A stretch of DNA of 5,738 nucleotides from Chloroflexota bacterium. Its GTDB lineage: Bacteria; Chloroflexota; Limnocylindria; P2-11E. The stretch spans positions 1 through 5,738 of the forward strand of contig VBGS01000144.1 in the NCBI GenBank assembly GCA_005889445.1, written 5' to 3'. The notes beneath the pieces were generated by a model. It had not been told where the DNA came from, ran no database searches, and was given only the letters and a program-made list of their open reading frames with translations. Shown here in pieces: positions 1-5,738 of this stretch; position 1 is the first letter of the stretch; each line of letters starts with the position of its first letter. The translations under genes and the position numbers were made by a program.

Positions 1-1426
1 GGACCAGGTCGAGCTCGCCGGCATCGCCGAGCGACGACAGATCGGCGGCGCCCGCGTCGATGCCCTTCTCGGCCGCGGTGCGCAGGATGCTCGCGATCCG
101 CGCGTGCGCGTACTGGACGTAGAAGACGGGGTTCTCGTTCGACTGCTGGATCGCGAGCTCCAGGTCGAAGTCCAGCTGACGATCGGCGCTCGACTGCAGG
201 AAGAAGTAGCGCGTCGCGTCCTTGCCGACGGCCTCGATGACCTCCTCGAGCAGGAGGAACTGACCCGTCCGCCGACCCATCCGTTTCAGGACGCCCTCGT
301 GGAGGAACCGCACGTACTGGTAGAGGACGACCTCGAATTTCTCGAGCAGCCCGAGCGCCTTCATTGCGGCGCGCATCTGGATGAGGTGGTAGTGGGTGTT
401 CGCGCCCCAGACGTCGATCTTCTTGTCGAAGCGGCGGTCGCGGAGCGACTCGAGGTGATACGCGATGTCCTTGCCGAGGTAGCCCGGCTCGCCGTTGGAA
501 CGGACGAGGACCCATCCCTCCTTGTCGTCGACGGCCTCGCTCGCCTCGAGCCACACGGCGCCGTCCTTCTCGTAGACGATGCCGAGCCTCCGCAGCTCGT
601 CGAGCGCCCGCTCGAACCGGCCGGACCGCATCATCTCGGCCTGCGAGTACCACGTGTCGTAGCGGATCCCGAGCAGCGCGGTGACCCGCTTCGCTTCGCG
701 CAGGACCCACTCCACCCCGAGCTCCGCGAAGCGTTTGGCCTGCTCCTCAAGAGGCAACGCCATCCAGCGATCGCCGTCGCGCTCGTCGATCTCCTTCGCG
801 ATGTCGATGACGTACTCCGCCGGATACGCGTCCTGCGGGATCTCGATGGCTTCGCCGTGCAGCTGGCGGTACCGGATCGCGATCGATCGGCCGAAGGTGT
901 CGAACTGCGTGCCGGTGTCCTCGACGTAGTACTCGCGCTCGACCTTCGCGCCCGCGAACTCGAGGACCGATGAGAGCACGTCGCCGAGCGGACCGCCTCG
1001 CGCATTCGCGACCGTGAGCGGGCCGGTCGGGTTCGCCGAGATGAATTCCACCTGGAGACGCGTGCCCGAGAGCGCGTTCGACCGGCCGAAGTCGGTGCCG
1101 GCGCCCACGATCGCATCCACCCGCTCGGCGAGCCAGCCCGGGTCGAGACGTACGTTGACGAATCCATTCAGCGTCTCGACCGACGCGATCGGCGGCGCTA
1201 TGGCGACCCGCTCGCGGATCGCGTCGGCGATCTCCGCGGGCTTCTTGCGCATCGGCTTGGCGAGACGGAACGCGACGTTCGAGGCGTAGTCGCCGTGCGC
1301 CGGATTTGCCGGGCGCTCGATCTCGACGGCGACCCCGTCGAGCCCGCTCCAGCCCAGGTCCGCCGCGGCACGCTCGAGGCCGCCGCGCACGGCGCTGGCG
1401 ATCTCATCGCGGACAAGCGTGGTCAT
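1..1426 (-). CDS. argS: Arginyl-tRNA synthetase (partial; C-terminus outside window)
   Basis: Class I aminoacyl-tRNA synthetase that joins arginine to tRNA-Arg using ATP in the cytoplasm. The frame is open from an ATG at 1424-1426 to the left edge, giving 475 residues; most of the C-terminal DALR anticodon-binding domain is off the window. Residues 1-100 form the ArgS N-terminal tRNA-recognition domain, with a family-typical start (MTTLVRDEIASAV) and an HGDYASNVAF segment near 44-53. The Rossmann catalytic domain begins with VEFISANPTGPL (126-137). Later family segments are EREYYVEDTGTQ (163-174), the IDVWGANTHYH region (337-347) and QSNENPVFYVQYAHARI (428-444), which opens the anticodon-binding helices. 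The HIGH signature reads TVAN (138-141) and the KMSK loop reads RMGRR (382-386), both non-canonical. It lies 28 nt downstream of the transporter stop. No Shine-Dalgarno motif is visible. Family assignment is secure; catalytic competence with the altered HIGH is inferred from intact surroundings. Confidence 0.96.
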   Translation of the reverse strand, partial: MTTLVRDEIASAVRGGLERAAADLGWSGLDGVAVEIERPANPAHGDYASNVAFRLAKPMRKKPAEIADAIRERVAIAPPIASVETLNGFVNVRLDPGWLAERVDAIVGAGTDFGRSNALSGTRLQVEFISANPTGPLTVANARGGPLGDVLSSVLEFAGAKVEREYYVEDTGTQFDTFGRSIAIRYRQLHGEAIEIPQDAYPAEYVIDIAKEIDERDGDRWMALPLEEQAKRFAELGVEWVLREAKRVTALLGIRYDTWYSQAEMMRSGRFERALDELRRLGIVYEKDGAVWLEASEAVDDKEGWVLVRSNGEPGYLGKDIAYHLESLRDRRFDKKIDVWGANTHYHLIQMRAAMKALGLLEKFEVVLYQYVRFLHEGVLKRMGRRTGQFLLLEEVIEAVGKDATRYFFLQSSADRQLDFDLELAIQQSNENPVFYVQYAHARIASILRTAAEKGIDAGAADLSSLGDAGELDLV

Positions 1427-1454
1427 TCGCGCGAGTTTGGGACAGGCTGGGCGC
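1427..1454 (-). other. Intergenic spacer between transporter and argS
   Basis: A 28-nt gap between the transporter TGA and the argS ATG. It contains no recognisable Shine-Dalgarno motif, no hairpin with a T-tract and no convincing promoter, so co-transcription of argS with the genes upstream is the simplest reading. Confidence 0.6.
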
Positions 1455-2678
1455 TCACGCGAGCGGGGCCGCCGGCGCGACGTCACCGCCCGGCTCGTGG
1501 CCGGCGAAGAGCCGCCACGTGAGGATCGCGGCGAGCCCGTAGGCGACGACCAGGGTGACGATATTGACGGTGAATCCGTCCGGACCGAGCCGCGCCCGCA
1601 CCGCACCCGAGAGGACCGCGCCCGCGGCGTTCGCGGCGCTCCACGCGAGCGCGAAGACCGCGTTGGCACCGGCTCGCTCAGCGGGCGTGAACGACGAGAG
1701 CTGGAAGGCGTTGACGGTGCCGCTCGCTCCGAACATGAGGAAGTGCCGCGTCGCGAGAGCCGCAACGGCGAGGGGCAGCGAGACGGTGAACGCGGCGACG
1801 AGCGCGAACGGCAGCGAGAGCGCTTCGACGAGGACGATGGACGGGATCGCGCCGATCCGCGCCGCGACGAAGCGCCCGTGGAGGAGCGCTCCGATGCTCC
1901 CGGCGACCGCGAGGACGCCGAGCACGAGGCCAAGCGCCGAGAACGGGACGCCGTAGCGGTCCGCGAAGAAGAGGTTCAGGAACGGGAGAAAGCTCCCGGC
2001 GCCGAACCCGAACAGCACCTCGATCACGATGAAACGCCGCACCAGCGCGTTGCGCTTCGGCGGTTCCAGCGTGTGCCGCTCGACCGGGACCGCGCGGATC
2101 GCGAGGACCGGTGCGATCGATGCCGCCGCGATCACGCCGCCGCAGGCGACGAGCGTGCGCAGCACGAGCGCGTCTTCGGGGCGCCCACCGAGCAGCGCCG
2201 CGACCGGCGTCGCCAGCACGCCCGCGATCGCGCTCGAGAGGAACGACGCGGTGGTGCCGAGCGCGATCTGCTGTCCGAAACGCGTCGCGCGGCGCGCGGA
2301 CTCCGTCGCATCGGCGAGCAGCGCTGCACCGGAGGAGGTCGCGATGATCCCGCCAAAGCCGACGAGCGCGGCGGAGAGGAACAGCGGGACGAGGAAGTTG
2401 AAGACCAGGATACCGACGATCCCCGCGCCGGTGATCGTTCCGCCCACCAGGATCGCGGTGCGCCGCGAACGCCCACGCGTGAACACCGCCGCGGGGATCG
2501 CGCCCGCCACGACCCCGAGCGCCTGCGCCCCGGCGAGCAGGCCGATGGCGAACTCGTCGAACCCGAGCGATCGATACAGGAAGTTGAGATAGAACGCGGT
2601 GACACCGAGACCGAAGCTACCGAGCGCGGCCGCGCCGAGGTAGAGAAAGGCGTCGCGCCTTCCGAGACTCGCGGTTAT
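1455..2678 (-). CDS. Major facilitator superfamily transporter, apparent ATA start
   Basis: Twelve-helix secondary transporter of the inner membrane; the substrate cannot be told from sequence. Reading from the ATA at 2676-2678 gives 407 residues ending at TGA (1455-1457), a normal MFS length. Helices, approximately: TM1 11-34, TM2 43-66, a basic motif-A-like loop TRGRSRR (67-73), TM3 75-93, TM4 95-121, TM5 134-157, TM6 170-194. A charged central loop follows (about 195-216, VPVERHTLEPPKRN), then six more helices in the second half. The first canonical start in frame is a GTG at 2508-2510. Starting there would delete TM1 and most of TM2, leaving 351 residues, so it is unlikely to be the true start. 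The 5' end overlaps the protease stop by 4 nt, suggesting termination-reinitiation coupling. The SSFTPAERAGANAVF segment before TM11 resembles multidrug/sugar-efflux-like MFS proteins, but an export role is only a guess. Confidence is high for family and lower for start. Confidence 0.88.
   Translation of the reverse strand: MTASLGRRDAFLYLGAAALGSFGLGVTAFYLNFLYRSLGFDEFAIGLLAGAQALGVVAGAIPAAVFTRGRSRRTAILVGGTITGAGIVGILVFNFLVPLFLSAALVGFGGIIATSSGAALLADATESARRATRFGQQIALGTTASFLSSAIAGVLATPVAALLGGRPEDALVLRTLVACGGVIAAASIAPVLAIRAVPVERHTLEPPKRNALVRRFIVIEVLFGFGAGSFLPFLNLFFADRYGVPFSALGLVLGVLAVAGSIGALLHGRFVAARIGAIPSIVLVEALSLPFALVAAFTVSLPLAVAALATRHFLMFGASGTVNAFQLSSFTPAERAGANAVFALAWSAANAAGAVLSGAVRARLGPDGFTVNIVTLVVAYGLAAILTWRLFAGHEPGGDVAPAAPLA
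2675..2678 (-). promoter_or_regulatory. ATAA stop/start overlap between protease and transporter
   Basis: On the minus strand the protease ends CCC-CAA-TAA, and the transporter frame reads ATA-ACC from the same bases. The arrangement copies the common ATGA overlap, with G replaced by A: the change keeps a stop codon (TGA to TAA) but turns ATG into ATA. No purine-rich ribosome-binding site precedes it. If real, initiation would have to be from AUA by termination-reinitiation. Confidence 0.6.
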
Positions 2679-3772
2679 TGGGGCTGGCCCAGCGTGAGGT
2701 CGACCGTTTGCTCTTTGCTGTTGCGCAGCAGCGTCAGGCGGATCTTGTCGCCCGGCCGCAGCTTGACCATCAGGCTCTGCAGCGGGTGCTGGGCATCGAT
2801 GATCTGATCGTTCACTTTGGTGATGATGTCGTTCGGCTGGATGCCCGCCTGCGTCGCCGGTGACCCAGACACGACCTGCGTGACGATGATCCCCGCGGTC
2901 CCCTGCGGGAGCCCCAGCTGCGCCGCCTGCCGCGGGGTGAGCTGCTGGTACTGGATGCCGATGAATCCGCGAACGACCTTGCCGTTCTTGATGAGCTCGT
3001 CGGCTATCTGGCGCACCGTGTTGCTCGAGATCGCGAACCCGAGACCCTGCGCGCTCGCCGCGACGAGGGTGTTCACACCGATCACCTGGTGCGTCGCCGC
3101 CCAGATGAGTGGCCCGCCCGAGTTTCCCTCGTTGATCGCCGCGTCGGTCTGGACAAGATCCTCGAGGAACACGCTGTTCGACTCGGCGACACGCCGGCCC
3201 TTCGCCGAAACGATCCCCGCGGTGACGGTGTTCTGGAACTCGCCGAGCGGGCTTCCGATCGCGACGACTGTCGCACCGACCGGAGCAGCGTCACTATCAC
3301 CGAGCGTCGCGGCTTTTAGATTCGGCGCCTGGACCTGCAGGACCGCCAGGTCGGTGAGCTGATCGCGCCCGACGAGCTTCGCCGATACCTTGCGGTTGTC
3401 CGAGAAGACCACATCGAAGGACGCGCCGGGGTTGCTGTCGCGCACGTCCTCGACGACATGGTTGTTCGTGACGATGTAACCGCCTGCCGCATCGGCGACG
3501 AAACCGGAGCCGCTCGACTGCGGTTGCCCGTTCGGCAGGTAGTTGATGACCGTGACGACCGAGGGAAGAAGGTCTTGCACGACGGAGACGAGTGGGTCGC
3601 TAGCTGCGGGCGCGCCCGCGCCCGCAGCGGTCGCGAACGGCGTGGCGCTCGGGATGCCGCTCGTGCTGGCTGCGGTCGGCGTCGGCGAGCCGCTGGCGGC
3701 CGGCGTCACGCATGCGGAGCCGAGCACGAGGAGCAGGGCGGCGGCGAGGAGCGTGAGGCGCAGCGCGCTCAC
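2675..3772 (-). CDS. htrA: HtrA/DegP-family serine protease, lipoprotein, one PDZ domain
   Basis: Trypsin-like (S1C) protease of extracytoplasmic protein quality control, 365 residues, GTG start at 3770-3772 and TAA stop at 2675-2677. The N-terminus is a lipoprotein signal: short n-region MSALR, hydrophobic core LTLLAAALLLVL, then a GSAC lipobox with the candidate lipidated Cys21. Residues 24-59 are a Pro/Ser/Thr/Ala/Gly linker. The protease domain spans about 60-260. Its catalytic triad is His105 (TNNHVVE), Asp141 (LTDLAVLQV) and Ser218 (NEGNSGGPL). A single PDZ domain follows (about 268-362), opening with RGFIGIQ and ending almost at the C-terminus. The protein is predicted to be tethered to the outer face of the cytoplasmic membrane by lipid rather than by a transmembrane helix. 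It begins 7 nt after the GH57 stop and overlaps the transporter start. All catalytic residues are present, so it should be active. The family is certain; the exact symbol (htrA, degP or degQ type) is a family-level label. Confidence 0.95.
   Translation of the reverse strand: MSALRLTLLAAALLLVLGSACVTPAASGSPTPTAASTSGIPSATPFATAAGAGAPAASDPLVSVVQDLLPSVVTVINYLPNGQPQSSGSGFVADAAGGYIVTNNHVVEDVRDSNPGASFDVVFSDNRKVSAKLVGRDQLTDLAVLQVQAPNLKAATLGDSDAAPVGATVVAIGSPLGEFQNTVTAGIVSAKGRRVAESNSVFLEDLVQTDAAINEGNSGGPLIWAATHQVIGVNTLVAASAQGLGFAISSNTVRQIADELIKNGKVVRGFIGIQYQQLTPRQAAQLGLPQGTAGIIVTQVVSGSPATQAGIQPNDIITKVNDQIIDAQHPLQSLMVKLRPGDKIRLTLLRNSKEQTVDLTLGQPQ
3603..3628. repeat. Perfect 11-bp inverted repeat with 4-nt loop inside htrA linker
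   Basis: Positions 3603-3613 and 3618-3628 are exact reverse complements (arm GCTGCGGGCGC) separated by 4 nt. In the mRNA this would form a very stable GC-rich hairpin about 145 nt downstream of the protease start. It lies in codons for the Ala/Gly/Pro linker that joins the lipid anchor to the protease domain. No run of T follows on the transcribed strand, so it is not an intrinsic terminator. It may simply result from alternating Ala and Gly codons in GC-rich DNA. Confidence 0.7.
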
Positions 3773-3779
3773 GCTGCAG

Positions 3780-5738
3780 CTATCGGCGCGGAGGCCGTGG
3801 GGTTTCGGCCGCGCCTCCCGGCGCGGTGCGCCGGCGCCGAGCGGTCGGCCGAGCGGCCTCCGGCTCGACCATCTGGCCGACGGCCGTGGCGCGGATCTCG
3901 AGGTCGACGTGCGAATCGGGCTCGATCTGGACGTCCCAGGTGCATGAGACCTCGACCTGTTGGTACACGCGCTCGAATCCCTGCTCCGAGTTGGTGATCG
4001 AATAGATCGGCCGCGTCGCGAGCGCGCACGGCGGATCGATGGCGAAAGCGATGTCGAAGTGCCGCGATTCGGAATGCACCGCGATGTCGGTCACGTTGCG
4101 CGCATCGAGTGGCTTGCCGGCCGTGGTCTTCTTCGTCCCGGCGGTGATCGTGTCCATCGGATTCTGTTCGGAGAGAAGGCCGATGTTCGACGCGCTCGTG
4201 AACGAGATGGCGATGCGCTCCTCGCCCTCGTTGCGCAGCCGGTAGCGGACCCCGGCCGCGAGCCCCTCGTCGGCGATGCGGATGTCCTTGCGGATCCCCA
4301 GACCCGGGACCGACGCGAGCGCCCGCTGCGGCGGCTCCAGGATGAGGCTCACCGTGCGCGCCTCGCGCTGCGGTGTGAGCTGGTAGTAGATGGCGTGGAG
4401 AAGGACGGGGTCGGATCGTCCGGAGCGGAAGCTGTCCTGGAAGAACGAGCGCCGCGCGACGTCGTACTCGAGGAGCTTGGACAGGCCGCGCTCCCGCGCG
4501 CGCACGGCCTCGTGGATCGACTTCGTTTCCTTCTCGGCGGCCTTGCCGACCAGGACCTTGCCGGCCTTTTCGGCCCGGCGCAGGGCTTCGTGCTCCGCCT
4601 CGGGCCGTCGGGCCAGCGTATCGATGAGGTTCGTCGCCGACGCGTACAGATCCCACTCGATCACCGCTCCGCCCTGCACGTGGACGAAGACCGCGCCGGC
4701 GTTCCCACGGAAGATGTACTCGTCGTAGCCGTCGACGTCGTAGTCACGCTGCTCCCCCGCCGCGGCACGGCGCTCCGAGAGGATCCGCTCGGCCTTGAGC
4801 AGCGAGGCGTACGCGTCGGCCCGCAGGTGCGGGAAGTAGATCCCGCCGAACACGCCGTGCCAGTAGACGTCATTCCCTTGTGCGCGCCAGAGGTTCTGCT
4901 GCGCCTGACGGACCTCCGCCGACGCGTCGAGAATGCTGCGGCGCGCGAGCTCTTCGCTGACGATGAGCATCCGCTTGTGCAGCCCGTTTGACTCGGGGTA
5001 CTTCGCGAAGAAATTCCGCCACAGCGGCGCGACGACGAGCGCGGAGAGTTCGCCCTCGAGCTTGTTGCGCGCCTGCTGGTAGCGCTTCGCCGCGTTTGGG
5101 TCGAGCGCCCACTCGGCCATCTCGGGGTACGACCCGCCGGGGATGTACACGCGACGTGCGGGCTTCTGGAAGATCCACGCGTCCTCGAGCGTCGTCGTCT
5201 GCAGGAAGTCGGCCTGCGCGATGGCGGTGAAGAACTGCTCCAGCCACCCGTCCTTGTGTACGCGAGCGAACGTACCGGGCCACGCGCCGAACTTCTCGCC
5301 GTCATCCGCGTAGACCACGAGCTTCGCGCCCTCGTCGGCGCGTGCGCGCAGCTCCTTCATCGTCTGTCCGACGTCACGGAACGGGATGAGGTAGCGAAGC
5401 TTCACGCTGCCCGGAAAGACGATGACGGGAAGACCCTGATCCTCGGTCACGTAGGACTCCCCGAGCTCCTGCGGGCGAAGACCGGCCTGAAGGAAGTGCT
5501 CATCGTCGAGGACCGTGTAGGCGACACCGGCCTCCGCGAGGAGCGAGGGCAGGTGCGGTTCCCAGACGCGCTCGGTGAGCCAGGCCCCCAGAGGACGCTG
5601 ACCGAAGATCGCGTGCACGCGGTCGGAGAGCGCGCGGATCTGGCCGACGCCGTCGCGCCGCGGAACTCCCACCAGGACCGGCTCGTAATAGCCGCCGGAG
5701 AGAAGCTCGATCTGCCCACGGCGGACAAGGTCCGCGAG
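3780..5738 (-). CDS. GH57 4-alpha-glucanotransferase/alpha-amylase with C-terminal DUF1925/DUF1926-type domains (partial; N-terminus outside window)
   Basis: Retaining glycoside hydrolase family 57 enzyme acting on alpha-1,4-glucans (starch, glycogen, maltodextrins), by transfer or hydrolysis. The frame is open to the right edge and ends at TAG (3780-3782), so 652 residues are visible. A GTG at 5670-5672 is internal, because family sequence (GQIELLSGGYYEPVL) lies upstream of it. The missing part holds the HQP region. Visible catalytic signatures are LTERVWEPHLP with the presumed nucleophile Glu (codon 5571-5573), ADDGEKFGAWPGT with the presumed acid/base Asp in DDGEKFG, and NDVYWHGVFGGIYFPHLR. 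The C-terminal half fits the DUF1925 linker and DUF1926 beta-sandwich (DYDVDGYDEYIF; NLIDTLARRPEAEHEAL). No signal peptide can be assessed. An unusual Arg/Pro/Ala-rich tail of about 30 residues follows the sandwich. The domain set points to 4-alpha-glucanotransferase more than to amylopullulanase; the precise activity is inferred from family. Confidence 0.94.
   Translation of the reverse strand, partial: LADLVRRGQIELLSGGYYEPVLVGVPRRDGVGQIRALSDRVHAIFGQRPLGAWLTERVWEPHLPSLLAEAGVAYTVLDDEHFLQAGLRPQELGESYVTEDQGLPVIVFPGSVKLRYLIPFRDVGQTMKELRARADEGAKLVVYADDGEKFGAWPGTFARVHKDGWLEQFFTAIAQADFLQTTTLEDAWIFQKPARRVYIPGGSYPEMAEWALDPNAAKRYQQARNKLEGELSALVVAPLWRNFFAKYPESNGLHKRMLIVSEELARRSILDASAEVRQAQQNLWRAQGNDVYWHGVFGGIYFPHLRADAYASLLKAERILSERRAAAGEQRDYDVDGYDEYIFRGNAGAVFVHVQGGAVIEWDLYASATNLIDTLARRPEAEHEALRRAEKAGKVLVGKAAEKETKSIHEAVRARERGLSKLLEYDVARRSFFQDSFRSGRSDPVLLHAIYYQLTPQREARTVSLILEPPQRALASVPGLGIRKDIRIADEGLAAGVRYRLRNEGEERIAISFTSASNIGLLSEQNPMDTITAGTKKTTAGKPLDARNVTDIAVHSESRHFDIAFAIDPPCALATRPIYSITNSEQGFERVYQQVEVSCTWDVQIEPDSHVDLEIRATAVGQMVEPEAARPTARRRRTAPGGAAETPRPPRR
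3818..3834. repeat. Perfect 7-bp all-GC inverted repeat at the end of the GH57 gene
   Basis: Arms 3818-3824 and 3828-3834 (CCGGCGC/GCGCCGG) flank a 3-nt loop. It falls in codons for the Arg-rich tail of the GH57 protein, about 45 nt before the protease start. There is no T-tract. It could be an mRNA processing or stability element between the two genes, but short stems like this are expected by chance at this GC content. Confidence 0.45.

Noticed and set aside
104..973. Plus-strand open frame of 289 codons
   Set aside because: It is the exact antisense register of argS, whose protein has unmistakable family motifs throughout.
631..1167. Minus-strand Ser/Arg-rich open frame of 178 codons
   Set aside because: It is an out-of-frame reading of argS with low-complexity composition and no recognisable domain.
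1455..2510. Transporter beginning at the GTG at 2508-2510
   Set aside because: This start would remove TM1 and most of TM2, which are clearly encoded upstream in the same frame up to the protease stop.
1419..2807. Long plus-strand open frame of 462 codons, rich in Arg, Glu and Asp
   Set aside because: It runs codon-for-codon antisense to the transporter and the end of the protease. Its charged, repetitive composition is what reverse-complemented hydrophobic codons give, and it matches no family I recognise.
3818..3834. Intrinsic terminator between the GH57 and protease genes
   Set aside because: The hairpin has a 7-bp stem but no T-tract follows it on the transcribed strand, and it lies inside the coding sequence.
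3960..4991. Plus-strand open frame of 343 codons
   Set aside because: It is antisense to the well-supported GH57 gene, and its composition is explained by GC-rich codon bias on the other strand.
3780..5672. GH57 gene beginning at the GTG at 5670-5672
   Set aside because: Conserved family sequence continues in frame upstream of that codon to the window edge, so the GTG is an internal valine.

Overview
The window is GC-rich bacterial DNA. It holds four tightly packed genes, all on the minus strand, so transcription runs from right to left. In order of transcription they are: (1) a GH57-family 4-alpha-glucanotransferase/alpha-amylase whose N-terminus lies beyond the right edge; (2) an HtrA/DegP-type serine protease with one PDZ domain and a lipoprotein signal peptide; (3) a 12-helix major facilitator superfamily (MFS) transporter; (4) arginyl-tRNA synthetase (argS), whose C-terminus lies beyond the left edge. 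The long open frames on the plus strand are antisense shadows of these genes. I see no rRNA, tRNA, CRISPR array, insertion sequence or integrase.

The junctions look like a single operon. There are 7 nt between the GH57 stop and the protease GTG start, a 4-nt overlap between the protease stop and the inferred transporter start, and 28 nt between the transporter stop and the argS ATG. No T-tract terminator hairpin sits at any junction, and none of the three starts has a clear Shine-Dalgarno sequence. Translational coupling or leader-independent initiation is therefore plausible. The functions (storage-glucan remodelling, extracytoplasmic protein quality control, solute export or uptake, tRNA charging) do not form one pathway, so this reads as a housekeeping cluster rather than a dedicated system.

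The organism cannot be named from the sequence. GC-rich codon use, a lipid-anchored HtrA with a Pro/Ser/Thr/Ala linker and the style of the ArgS and GH57 proteins would fit an uncultured Chloroflexota-type or similar high-GC lineage. That is a low-confidence inference.

Two points deserve attention. First, the transporter frame has no ATG, GTG or TTG where its N-terminus must begin. The only suitable codon is an ATA that overlaps the protease stop as ATAA, exactly where an ATGA overlap would be expected. Second, the ArgS HIGH signature is degenerate: Thr-Val-Ala-Asn replaces His-x-Gly-His, and the KMSK loop is also altered, although the rest of the protein looks intact. I found no convincing evidence of a wholly new biological system.
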